Shown piece by piece: positions 47,341 through 58,700 of a stretch of 64,000 nt of DNA. The stretch spans positions 426,501-490,500 of the forward strand of contig JARHVA010008357.1 in NCBI GenBank assembly GCA_037957365.1. The letters are read 5' to 3'. The DNA comes from Torreya grandis (Eukaryota; Streptophyta; Pinopsida; Cupressales; Taxaceae). A program made the translations under genes and the position numbers. Each line of letters opens with the position of its first letter. Position 1 is the stretch's first letter. Below the pieces are notes generated by a model, which had not been told where the DNA came from, searched no databases, and saw nothing but the letters and a program-made list of their open reading frames with translations.

Positions 47341-48233
47341 TGTTAGGGTGTGGAGCTAAAAGCTTCACCCGAATGCAAACAGGGAAGGAGGATGATGAGT
47401 ATGCAGTCACTGGTGTTGGTAGGATCACCGACATCAGTCAGTGGACATGTAGAAGAAAATTGACCTCGACAGCAGTCGATCGACGTCGATCGCCTGTGGC
47501 AGTTCCAGAACTGTTGTTGATGAACAGTCAGTTAAGTGAACTCATTGTTTGCATGATGAAGACCAATTAGAGTCTTGAGCTGCAAGTCTAATCAGTGTAT
47601 GCATGAGATCTATATAATAGACTCATGGGCTGTATTGTTAAGTGGAGAACTTGAAGAACAAGTAGAACTTGGAGAGTTCTTCCCATGGTGGAATCAAGTA
47701 GGATTCCCCATGTATGTAAGATCAGGTTTGATATGCAGGGTGTTCCAGTATCATGGTGGAGATCTACATGTGATAAGTAAGATCAGGTTGGTCTGTAGGG
47801 ATGTGTATGTGAGGGTCAAACAGAGATCAGCGGGGGAGCAAGATCCAAGGTGACAGCAATACATCAGGAGCAGGATCATGGTGAGATCTACTTGGAGTAT
47901 CGATTCGTACTCAATTGTACAAATGTACAATGAGGTGAACAACAGCTTGTGCTAGCTGTGTGTTATGACCTAGTGAGAGAAGATTACTCTTGAGGGAAGA
48001 TTACTGTAAGCCCACGAAGTGGAAGAAAGAGTGCCACCTCTTTGTTGTAATTTCCTTCTATACTGAGTTGAATACAATTGTGTATTGCCTCTCACATTCT
48101 ATGTGTTTTCTCATTGATAGTTATTTGTTCTTCTGTGTAATTCTACATGTTTAGTTGCTTATACATTGGTAATCATGTGTACTCTTAAATCTGACAAGTT
48201 GTGTTAGAGCTTTGGGGAACTTTAGTCCTATCA
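47341..48233 (+). repeat. LTR 2 (shared middle LTR) of TRIM-like array
   Basis: 893 bp; serves as 3' LTR of the first unit and 5' LTR of the second. Confidence 0.9.
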
Positions 48234-48235
48234 AA

Positions 48236-48247
48236 TGGTATCAGAGC
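48236..48247 (+). other. Primer-binding site 2 (initiator methionine tRNA type)
   Basis: TGGTATCAGAGC, identical to the first site. Confidence 0.9.
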
Positions 48248-48356
48248 GAGGTTGGACATTCTCAGAGCGAGTTTGACTAACAGATGGCCTAGATCTGTTA
48301 AGTGTTCTTGATTACAGGTTACTCACAGGGGTTGCTATTTGAGTGGGAGTATAGCA

Positions 48357-48449
48357 ATGGCAGAAGAAGGTAAGCTGAGAATGAATAAAGTCAGGCATAG
48401 GATTAACACCACAAGGAGTGTGGTGGGTAGTCTTCAAGTGGGAGCTTGA
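48357..48449 (+). pseudogene. 30-codon relic of Copia gag start, second copy
   Basis: Same frame and stop as 47167-47259, starting MAEEGKLRMNKV. Confidence 0.45.
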
Positions 48450-48534
48450 AGAGGAATACAAGCCAGGATGCAGATTAGACAAAGTACTAGTTGGTTTAGG
48501 TACAGGTGTAGCTATTTATCTCCAAGTGGGAGAT

Positions 48535-49429
48535 TGTTCGGGTGTGGAGCGAAAAGCTTCACCCGAATGCAAATAGGGAAGGAGGATGCTGAGTATGCAA
48601 TCACCGGTGTCGGTAGGATCACCGACATCGATCAGTGGATGTGCATAAGAAAACCAACCTCGATAGCAGTCGGCCAACGTCGATCACCTGTGGCAGTTCT
48701 AGAACTACTATTGACAAATAGTCAGTTAAGTGAATGCGTTGTTTGCATGATGAAGACCAGTTAGAGTCTTGAGCCACAAGTCTAATCAGTGTATGTATGA
48801 GATCTATATAATAAACTCATGGGCTATATTGTTAAGTGGAGAACTTGAAGAACAAGTAGAACTTGGAGAGTTCTTCCCATGGTGGAATCAAGTAGGATTC
48901 CCCATATATGTAAGATCAGGTTTGATATGCAGGGTGTTGCAGTATCATGGTGGAGATCTACATGTGATAAGTAAGATTAGGTTGGTCTGTAGGGATGTGT
49001 GTATGTGAGGGTCAAATAGAGATTGGTGGGGAAGCAAGATCCAAGGTGACAGCAATACATCAAGAGCAGGATCATGGTGAGATCTACTTAGAGTACCAGT
49101 TCATACTCGATTATACAGATGTATAATGAGGTGAACAACAGCTTGTGTTAGCTATGTGTTGTGACCTAGTGAGAGAAGATTACTCTTGAGGGAAGATTAT
49201 TATAAGCCCATGAAGTGGAAGAAAGAGTGCCACCTCTTTGTTGTAATTTCCTTCTATACTGAGTTGAATACAATTGTGTATTGCCTCTCACATTCTGTGT
49301 TTTTTCTCATTGATAGTTATTTATTCTTTTGTGTAATTCTACATGTTTAGTTTCTTATACATTGGTAATCATGTGTACTCTTAAATCTAACAAGTTGTGT
49401 CAGAGCTTTGGGGAACTTTGGTCCTATCA
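48535..49429 (+). repeat. LTR 3 of TRIM-like array
   Basis: 895 bp, starts TGTTCGGG and ends CCTATCA beside the right ACTTC duplication. Confidence 0.9.
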
Positions 49430-52139
49430 ACTTCTAGATATTTTCCTTCTAAAATAGGGAATTTGAAAATTCAAATAAGTAACTAAGTCTAGAATGACCT
49501 TGAACATAATCTAAGATGGTGAGAGGAAGTAACTTAGTTTAGTAGGGTTAATAAGTCATATAAATGGTGATGAAATTCATAAATGTCTAAGTTATGAAAT
49601 TGGAAATCATGTATTAGCACCCATACGTTGGGTTAACAAGGAAGGAAATTGTTATGTAACTAATTAGATAACTAACTTTGAAGTTGGTTGAAAATGAGGA
49701 TTGATATGTGACTCTTAACTAGAAGTAATAAGAGATATCTCTATGGAGAAGATGAGCAGGGTCAGAGAATGAAAAAAGATAGAAAACCCTCACAAGAAAG
49801 ATGAGCATGTCCTTATTGGACTGTATTGTATAACTGGTATTCCAATGAATAAATATTTGAATGAATTTTGTGTGCCAATGTCTATGATGTAGTATTGTAT
49901 TTTAATTATCTCTTATAATGTTTTTAGAGGCCCTAAATGCCAAGAATAATCTATATTCTATTTTTCTACAAGTCTGCAACTAAACAAAGCATGTTTCAAT
50001 CAAGGAGAGGAAGGATTGGAAAATGATTCTTGGAACATGAAAGGAATCTCTTGATAGATTAATTTAAAAAGGTTTTGAACCTTGATAGACTTTGTAACAT
50101 TTAAAGATGGTATGAGAAGAATGGTTTAAACTCAAAGGATAGTAACCTTGCCTATAGACCCTACTGTATACATGTGAATGTTAAGAAGTAAGGTATTGAA
50201 TCTTTCTCTAAAGATTAGTAAGATGAAACTCATTATGGCATGTATCTTTTTTTATGTTGGAATTGTATATAACTTTATAGGTGGTAAACCCCCATACAAA
50301 TGGAGGAACTCAAAAATGTAACTCATTGTATCCATACAGGCCCTAAGGATTGTTGTCACAGTCAAGAGATGGAAGTAATGCTTGAGTTCTATGACTTAGA
50401 TCATCAATATGATTGAGTAATGCTTGGAAAGTGAAAGTGTTTTTTTTTTTTTTTGGTGATTGATTGAATGAAAAAAGAGTAATGGATCCCAATACATGTG
50501 CTTGGATAATTAAGTCTACACTTATAGTCATAACCCTATTCATAGTTATGAGACCTCTGTATTGTAAGGTCAAGTCAAGTAGACAATCTAAGAGTTAAAG
50601 GTTTAAAATATGGAGGTTAGTTGATAAGTTTTTCTCATATTGAAAGGTTAGTAAACATCACAAAATAACCCTAGAAGTATTGACACCTGTTGATTACATA
50701 TAGGCCCTAACTTAGCACACAATCTTATGGAAGGACTCAAATCCTTGAATTACATATCACATAAACATTGATATGTTTGAGGAGAGGGTTATCAAATGTT
50801 GGTATAGAGAAATAGATGTTATCAATCTTGTTAATGGGCTTTGAGCCTTGTGGGATGACTTAAATCTAAACATGTGATAGTGTATACCCTGTTCTACCTA
50901 ATATAGTCAAGTTTGGAAATAAAAATACTATGATTGGGATGTATTGTGAGTAAATAAAGGTGAATTAAAGCTTGAAACCTATTGGAGAAGCTCTAATTAG
51001 TTGAAATAGACCTATAAATGTATTTTAGGTCCTTTTAAACTCATTAAAACATAAGGAATGACATTTTTTAGGCTCGTGGGCTTGTGTAGAGACTAGGAAA
51101 CTCTAAATTAGGGTTTAGCCATTTTAGAGCCACCATTAGAAAACACAAAATTTTGCATTTTTTCTTATCTAACCATGTTAAAATATATTCAGGTGTTTTT
51201 GGAGTTAAAGGGTATGAGAAAGTATGGATATAAATAGTTGAATTATAACAGGGCTTAATTAGGCATAAGAGGGCTAATTGGAAACCAAAGATGGGCTATA
51301 AAGTGGTGACAGAGATTGAGTAAGTTCCTAAAATTTCTTGAGAAGTTAAACAAAGATAAAGAGAGTCCAAAAGTGTTATTATACCTTTAGTAAAGGTGAC
51401 AGGTTCGTCAAGGAAAAAGAAAAGGCTCAAAAAAAGGTTACTAGCTTCTAGAAGCCATGAAGAGTATGTTGGGTGAAATGAAGTGTTTAAGAATGAATAT
51501 ATAGTTGTAATAGGTTTTTTTAGGTTTAAATTTATCACTAAAAACCATCCAATATATAATATAAAACTCTTGAAACCTATTTCAAGAATTGACACTTGGA
51601 AAGAAGAGATTGCCTAGTAAGAAGCCTCAAAGAGACCAAGAGCTATTTTATGAGTAAAATGAATGGTATTATGAAGCAAAGATAGATTGTGTAAGACTCA
51701 AGAGAGGGATAATGACATCAAGATATGTTACTAAGGGATAAATAAACAAGAACAAAGAAACCATTATACATAGTAAAACATGAAGAGTGAACTTAGATAG
51801 TAGCAAGAACCATCAAGTACAAACATGGTAATAGCAAGAGATGTTCAAGGCCATAAACTGATATAATCACTTATAAATGGGAAAAATAATATATATCAAG
51901 AAATAGTACACAAATCAATGGAAAACATTGTTACAGACTCTATACCAAATCTAGTGACCATATGTGACTACTCAACACAATTAAAAAAAAAATATAGGGG
52001 GGTCTAATTATTGCATGATTACCAATATGTATTCCCCATGAAGTTTTTATATGTCAAGGGTGTATACCCCTCATTGGTATAAATGTACATATAACTCAAA
52101 GAGTGTGCAAGGCTTATAAATAAGCCCCCCTACAAAATA

Positions 52140-52740
52140 AATCCCAATATGAATCTCAATGTCAAGGCTCAAATTAACTAGAGGCAGGAATCAAGAATCA
52201 TTTATCTATTAGAAAAAGTCGATTGGGTAAGTCCAATTGTGATTCAACCCCAAAAATTAAAGAAAAATAAGAGTCTATGATGACTAAAGGGAACTAAATG
52301 ATTTCTACGTAAATGATATATTTCCAATTCCTTTTACATATGAATCTCTTGAGTCGGTCATAAGATATGAAGTATATTATTTCGCATATGGATTCAATGA
52401 CTATCATCAAATTTTGATAGAAATATAAGACTAGATAAATACTAAATTTTCAACAAATTTAGGTTCATTTACATATAATAATGCCTTTTAAACTAAACAA
52501 CTCTTCAATGATTTTCTCTAGAGATGTAATCACTATGTTCAAGGACTTTATACATGATTTTATGGAAGTTTATCTAGATGATTGGGTTGTGTTTTCCTTA
52601 TTAAAATATCACATTTCCAAGTTGCATATTATAATATAAATATGGTGAGGTTTGCTTAATTTTTTACACATTTTGGTGTTATATTGGGATATGTAGTATG
52701 TAACAATAGTATTCTAGTTGACCAATCCAAATTTTAATCA
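52140..52740 (+). pseudogene. Reverse transcriptase, Ty3/gypsy (plus strand)
   Basis: Plus-strand remains: MNLNVKAQIN then LLEKVDWVSPIVIQPQKLKK (normally VxxEVDxLLxVGFIRPVxxxxWVSPIVxVPKKN), then SFTYNNAF-like debris, and VITMFKDFIHDFMEVYLDDWVVFSL containing YLDD (normally FMxVYLDDFxVF). The centre is heavily frameshifted. It continues in the open frame at 52743. Confidence 0.75.
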
Positions 52741-52742
52741 TT

Positions 52743-53330
52743 GTGGGATTGCCACATACTATGAGTTATTCTAAAGTGAGATCATTTTTTGGACACATTA
52801 GTTATTATATGAAATTCATTAGAGGGTATACAACTATATCCGCTCCATTGGAGAGACTATTGTGCAAGGTTACAAGGTTTGAATGGAATGATGAATGTGA
52901 AGAAACCTTCATATATTTGAAGAAGAGAATAGAAATAACCCCTATATTGGTATTTATAGATTGGAGTAAGCCATTTCATGTTCATTTAGAGACTTCAAGA
53001 ACTATAATAGGATCTGTGTTGGCACAACCTATAACTGGGGGATTGGATCACCCCATTCACTTTCAAAGCAAAAATATTTTAGTAGTTGAGAATAACTACA
53101 CCATTATAAAAAAATAATTTCTAGTTATGGTGTTTGTGCTACATAAAATTAGGAATCACATTTTGGCTACACCATTTGAATTCTTTATAGGCCACCAAAC
53201 TCTATGATATTTCATGAATAGGCCCATTTAGAAGGATGAATATCCAAGAGGTTAATGTTATTTCAATAATTATAATTTAAAATTAATTTTAAGATAGGAT
53301 GATAAAATGTGGGGTCGGATCATCTCAGTC
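52743..53330 (+). pseudogene. RT thumb and RNase H, Ty3/gypsy
   Basis: A 124-codon open frame (52743-53117) gives GLPHTMSYSKVRSFFGHISYYMKFIRG, the RT thumb, then FEWNDECEETFIYLKKRI, ITPILVFIDWSKPFHVHLETS and GSVLAQPITGGLDHPIHFQSK of RNase H. After a stop, NHILATPFEFFIGHQTL and YFMNRPI follow. The two recognisable catalytic Asp positions are changed: VDAS is LETS and FVDHQ is FIGHQ. The long open stretch is therefore survival by chance rather than function. Confidence 0.85.
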
Positions 53331-53569
53331 ACATAAGGAATGGTCAATAACTAAAAGAATTATAGGATGAGGTGCAATATGCTCATTTGTTGAGATTATC
53401 TTTGATCCCAGAGAATATGAAAGACAGCGAAATTTCTATAATAATGAGTTTTTACTATGAATTATGTTTAAAGATACAAAAATCATTTAGTCACATGAGT
53501 TATTTCATTCGGTATTATTAATGCACTTCTCTACAAAATGGGTAAGGATGATGTGTTGCATAGAGGAGA
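53331..53569 (+). other. RNase H to integrase spacer
   Basis: Decayed; no motif readable. Confidence 0.3.
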
Positions 53570-54640
53570 TCTAGACCATGAGAAACTATAGTTTATAGAA
53601 GAAGCACATAAGGGAGGCATAGGATGTCACTTCTTAGGATAATGTACTATGATGAAGATACTAAAAACTAGTTTTGGTGGCCTACCATATTTTAGGATGT
53701 GCACAGAGTCATAAAATAGTGTGATATTTGTCAATGGGTATGAAGGTCAAACCAAAGGGATGAAATGCTTCTAAACCCAATACCAATTATTTAACCATTT
53801 GAAAATGGGAAATCAATTTTATAGGTCATATTAATCTTCCAAAAAATTAAAATCATGCTAGATATATTATGATTAAGTAATTCATAAAATGAGTAGAAGT
53901 TGTTGTGAAACCAAGTTGCGGTGCCAAAGACACAGCCCAATTTTTATATGAAAACCTCATACCTAGGTTTGTATGTCCTCTAAATCTATTTAGTGACATA
54001 TTAACATACTTACTAAATAATATCATCAATAATATGACTAATTAATTCATGATATTTCACCATAAGAGCATGACTTATCATCCTTAAGCCCATGGGTAGG
54101 CAAAATCATCAAACAACCTTATTAAGAAGATGTTTAAGAAAATATGTAATGTGCAAAGAGATGAATGGGAATATCATATTACAATAATGCTATGTGCATA
54201 AAGAATAAAATATAATCATGAAATAGGATTCAATCCTTTTTAGTTGGTTTATGGAATGGAAGTAGTGATGCCCATGGAATACATAGCTCTTAGACTACGA
54301 ATTACATTGATAATGCGATTGGGAGATTAGAATTCATTTTAGGAAAGGTTTAAATATCTAATTCAAATTAAATAAACCATATAGAGAGTAATTTAGATGT
54401 AGCAAATTAAAAAATATATCCAGAATAAATGGCATGATCACAATCTGTGATCAAATTAATTTTATCCAAAATAGAAAATGTTGTTATATGATAGAATATT
54501 TCAACTGTATCTAGGGAAGTTGCACATTGGGTGGAAAGGACCATATTTTATCCTAAAAATATCACAACAAGGAAGTATAATGTTGAGGGATGTTCAAGGA
54601 ACCATCCTTTCAAGGTGAGTGAATGGTTGTAGGCTTAAAC
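53570..54640 (+). pseudogene. Integrase, Ty3/gypsy (plus strand)
   Basis: In order: EEAHKGGIGCHFLG and VIFVNGYEGQTK (zinc-binding region with one His replaced), VEVVVKPS-GAKDTAQFLYENLIPRF, CPLNLFSDILTYLLN, MTYHP-AHGQAKSSNNLIKKM, RDEWEYHITIMLCA, PF-LVYGMEVVMPMEY, and at the end HIGWKGPYFILKIS then VNGCRLKPY. The second catalytic Asp (FSDI) is kept; the Glu is Lys (GQAKS where GQTEx or GLAES is usual). No chromodomain follows. Many stops. Confidence 0.85.
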
Positions 54641-55265
54641 CCTACTAGTAGTGATCTATATAAATATTTTCCTAAAAATAAAGTGGGTGTGGAGTAGCAC
54701 CATGTATTAGTTTAAAGTTTTTTTAATATTTTTGAATGTTTTTAGTGTAACTATGTATAGTTTTATCTTTATATTGTATACACTTGGAACATGTTCTAAA
54801 ATTAAAAGTCACACAAAATGAAAAGGAATAGGTAAAGCAATGAAAAGACACATATCAATTAACATGTAAGTTAATAATATAATTTTGGGAATGAGGACAT
54901 GAAAAAAAGGTACGTATGTGAGGTGTCAAATGGTAACTATCAAGGTATTTAATGACAAGTCACTCAAAATATTGTATCCCTCTCAAAACAAATAGATCTT
55001 TCAGACCTAGGTAATGTGCAATAAAAGAAATGTTATAGAAGATAAATGGTAACATTTCATATCATCTAATGATGTTAGATGAAAAAATGAACCTATCCAT
55101 CAAAATTCCTAGGTCACATCATGAAAATTGATGGGATTCACAGTGATAATCATAATGACGTGAAAAAAATTAACATAATCAATGTGAAGTGTTAGACGAG
55201 TTGGGAAGAGCAAAATATATGTAAGGCAAGGAAAATAGATGGAAATGCATTTGTAGTCCATAGAA
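54641..55265. other. Downstream of gypsy integrase, no gene
   Basis: The integrase ends near 54640. A purine-rich AATAAAGTGGGTGTGGAG (about 54676-54693) could be the polypurine tract, which would put the 3' LTR start soon after, but no matching 5' LTR is recognised in the window. Confidence 0.3.
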
Positions 55266-57840
55266 TGTTGGCTCCAAGAAAGGGAGAGGACACATAGATA
55301 AAATATAAAGAATTACATTTAAAAAAAAGGTTTGTGACAAAATATAATATTGTATTATTTTGAGATGATTATTTACAACACATGTGAAAGATTATAAAAC
55401 TTTCATAGGAAGTGCCAACTACCTTATGGGTTTCAACTAACCTAAATAAAAATAACTAAAAATCAATTAATATAACAAACTAGGAAAGTAAACTAACTAA
55501 TTACATACCACATGGATCATAAATGACCCAAAACATTCACCCTTGATCCAAAGGGGTATATAATAAAAACACTGAAGCAATGACTCTACAGTCATCAAAG
55601 AAACTCTAAAGCAACTACAACTAGCATGATGTATATCCTAATACTAGCCAAAACTAATATCACTCCATACAAAAAATCACCCTATCAATTATGGAATAAA
55701 AGGCTAATGAACATGATCAAGGCTTTCTCATCCCCTATAATCATTGTATAATACTATAGTATAACATGATCAAGGCCTATCCAACTACATCAATCCACAT
55801 AAGGATCCACCTAGAAGCCCATCAAAGTGACCAACCCACACTATGTATATCACATCTCCCTAATTTCCAATAAATGTTGATGACACTTGCTCAAACATAT
55901 TGATGTTAACAACCCCTATCAACTCATATTATCACTGATGACTAATTAAAGACCTACCAATGTTATATCTTGTCCCCTATCAAGTGAGAGCTGAAAAGCA
56001 TTACAATGAGAGAAATAAAATAAAACAATCATGCATTTTCCATGTCATTAATATCATGGATAAAAATCTAAAACTATAACTAAAATAAGCAAACTACAAC
56101 TACCAAAAATGTCTTGCAAGTAGTGGAACCAAAATCTACGTGAATAGCTAACTACAGAAAGGGAATAATCCTCTACTCTCCAACAGATCCTCCAACCTCC
56201 AGTGTGACACACTTTGTAAATCACAAATATCTTGATGGACCTATAAAGGATGAGATGTTATTTGATAGCACAAGCATGAGGTGTCATGAAAATTATCATT
56301 TTGAAGGTGTTAATTTCCATCAATAATACAACTTTATACATTGTTGAATAGATTTGTCACAAAAACCATATATAAAAGCTTTAAAACATAAAATAAACCA
56401 TTCCTTTGTGTCTATAATGTCTAAAAACGTATAGTTTGATTGGTTGCATGACCACCTTTACATAAACTAATGAATGGTCAAAAAACATATCATAATACAA
56501 TTATTGCAATGTCAAAGGTGACCAAAAATATACCCAGCTTTGGATGTTTTGAACTCTTAACCTCTCCTATTACAAGTGATTGATAAAGTGAGGTTAACCA
56601 ACTCCTCTATAGTCAGTTTTAATACAATCATGCAAGATATTTGATATAAACTATCTTCAAACTTTTTTAAAATAAAAATCTATGAATATAAAAAAACTAT
56701 AATCCTTATTTACTTGCATGTAAAAAAAATGATTTCGTGCTTTGATGGGCTCACTAAATTTTTACCTAGGGAAATAAATGGAATTTTTAAACCTACACCA
56801 ACTCAAATTTATTAGATCGAATTTTTCACTTTTAATTTTTTCAAAACTAAACTATATTAATATGAATGGACATCATTTTCAACTTCATTTATCACTAGTA
56901 TACCATTTTGTCAGTTAATTCCAAGAAATTATTTTTGCCTTTCTCAAGCATATTGGTTTCCATAGTGGAATATGGAATCAAACTTGCATTGGAAGATTTG
57001 ATAAATTATTCATATATTTTCACCTTTTACTTCGTGCCATCTTCTATAGGATTTCAAACACAATACAGGTAAGATTTGCAATAGATTGTCTACAAAACAA
57101 GCCATAAATCAAAACTATCATACGAGTTCTCAAAATAATATTCTAAAATAATTTATAATTCTCTAACTCTTTATTCTTCTCAAGGGCATTTGAATGCCAT
57201 ATAAGTGTAGTTTTATGAGGAATAATTCAAAATTAAGTGTCGTGCATATGCAATGAATCCAAGTATTTACATATGCATTTGGGAGATGGAATTTATAGAG
57301 CATGAAAGTAACATTAAAGATCTTGTCTTATAAAACTTATGTTGTATGGTTTATGTAGTATTTTAAGATAAATTTAAGTGAATATAAGAAATTAAAACTT
57401 TTCAAAACTTCATACCACCATATAGGTGCATCTAGTTGTCATACTTCTGCTTGTATTGGCTTCTATTATTCTTCTTTTTTTATAAGAGTTTTGTCAATTT
57501 TACATGACTAAAACTAAGCTCTTCGAATTTATTATATCCTCATTCACAATCAAGATTTCTTCATGTGGCTCTAATACCATTATTGGCTCTAGGAATGGGA
57601 GAACACATAAGTTAAATCTAAAGAAATACAATTTATACAAAGTTTGTGACAAAATATAATGTTGTATTATTTTGAGATGATTATTTGAAACATAGTCTAA
57701 ATCTTATAAAACTTTCATGGGAAGTTACAACAACCTTACGAGTTTTCAACTAACCCAAATAACTAAAATGAAATTAATATAACAAACTAAGAAAATAAAC
57801 TAACTAATTAAATACCACATGGATCATAAATGACCCAACA
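55266..57840 (-). mobile_element. Small LTR element without recognisable protein
   Basis: LTRs of 270 bp (55266-55535) and 260 bp (57581-57840) are direct repeats (GACAAAATATAATRTTGTATTATTTTGAGATGATTATTT-type core in both). They begin TGTTGG/TATTGG and end in ACA. On the minus strand the right LTR is followed at once by ATGGTATTAGAGCC, a methionine-tRNA-type primer site, so the element reads right to left. The 2.05 kb interior has no long open frame; isolated pieces such as LIPYSTMETNMLEKGKNNF on the minus strand hint at a former Copia gag but are not diagnostic. No matching 5-bp duplication is seen (TAGAA left, CAAAG right). Confidence 0.75.
57566..57579 (-). other. Primer-binding site of the small LTR element
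   Basis: Minus-strand TGGTATTAGAGCCA differs by one base from the canonical TGGTATCAGAGCC. It lies just inside the right (5') LTR. Confidence 0.75.
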
Positions 57841-58139
57841 CAAAGAAAAAGAGCCTTTTAGGATTTGAATTTTAGTTATCTACTTGAGCATATTTTTTTT
57901 AACTTAATCACCACAAAACAAAATGGATAAATTTTAGATACTCATCCTTTTTTCCAACTCATTGAAGGAAGAAATGGATATTGGGGTGGCACTTAGGTAG
58001 ACAAAACATCACAACCTTGACCCTTTTTAGTTTATTGATTCATTTAAGACCACAATATTTTTCAATAAAAATCCATGGGATAGTATCCAGGAGACCTAGC
58101 CATACTAGATAGGCTATGAGGGTCTAACACAAAACTAAT

Positions 58140-58700
58140 GATCAAGTTCCCCACCATTGGCCAACTAGATGAAGTAATGATGACTCTCATAAATTGGTAG
58201 AATGAAGGGTCCATACACTTGTCAAAATATGTTACCATCTACATCAACATGAAAATAATGGTGTAGGCAATTATTCTTCTATAAAGAGGTAAGTCTTTGG
58301 CATAGTACAAAACCAAGATCCCTCCAATTCATTTACACAACAAAGAGAAATATGCATGAGCCTCTAAAATAATTCCAATTGATTTAGTGGATAATGTTGT
58401 AGTATAATTCCTAATAGAATTCATCTCTAAAAGATACTATTAAATAATCAAAAGTGTTGGATAAGAAATTGAGAATGTCATAGACATAACATATCGCATG
58501 ATCTGACTCGATGAGGACTTTAACCAGACAAAGTTCTTGGTAATTGCATCTATCACCAACATGGATAAGGTCATTACCAATGCATCATAGAATTTATAAT
58601 ACCAAATTTTTGTATTTATGTTGTGCTTTACACAATATAAATCCCCTAATGTCCCCATCTCCCTAGATATAGATTATTGGCATGACACTAGTTTTTCAAA
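58140..58700 (+). pseudogene. Unassigned decayed ORF, N-terminal part
   Basis: A single plus-strand frame can be followed for about 530 bp interrupted only by isolated stops: PTIGQLDEVMMTLINW, EGSIHLSKYVTIYINMKIMV, KIPPIHLHNKEKYA, ASKIIPIDLVDNVVV, FLIEFISKR, EIENVIDITYRMI, LDEDFNQTKFLVIASIT and NMDKVITNA. The lack of frameshifts and the position of stops where Gln, Arg or Trp codons would fit suggest a real former protein. I do not recognise the family. It is probably joined to the segments at 60000-61650. Confidence 0.4.

Larger units (their letters stand above)
46118..49429 (+). mobile_element. TRIM-like Copia derivative: LTR-int-LTR-int-LTR
   Basis: Three LTRs (926, 893 and 895 bp) alternate with two internal regions of only 297 and 301 bp. 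Each internal region starts with the primer site TGGTATCAGAGC and ends with the polypurine tract AAGTGGGAGAT directly before the next LTR, so all signals for copying are kept but no enzyme. LTRs begin TGTTAGGGTGTGGAGC (TGTTCGGG in the third) and end CCTATCA. The outer ends carry a perfect ACTTC duplication. The LTRs are very similar, much more so than the other pairs in the window, so this is the youngest insertion seen. LTRs are long for TRIMs, so a short Copia deletion derivative is an equally good name. Confidence 0.9.
45958..51979. mobile_element. Solo LTR, copy 3, interrupted by a TRIM element
   Basis: It begins TGATGTAGGAGCACTA, like the other two copies. The insert at 46118-49429 splits it 160 bp in. 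Homology to the LTR at 39314-41959 can be followed through 51440-51475 and weakly to about 51640. The most consistent end is CAACACA at 51979, where ATTAA (51980-51984) repeats the 5 bp before the start. Net length is then about 2.7 kb, close to copy 2. The right edge lies in an A-rich run and is less certain. It interrupts a gypsy element between protease and RT. A T15 run at 50440-50454 and no coding frame are present. Confidence 0.6.

Noticed and set aside
46383..49008. Open frames of 79-92 codons repeated in all three LTRs of the TRIM-like array (containing GELEEQVELGEFFPWWNQVG)
   Set aside because: They recur because the LTR recurs. They begin inside the U3 region, span the TATA box, and there is no sign of coding constraint.
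51296..51595. Minus-strand 99-codon hydrophobic open frame
   Set aside because: Lies within the third LTR of the solo-LTR family and has no recognisable motif.
45953..51984. Alternative right ends of the third LTR at CATCA (about 51720 or 51817)
   Set aside because: Neither is followed by ATTAA, and both give a length shorter than the related 2.65 kb copy; the end at 51979 fits better but remains uncertain.
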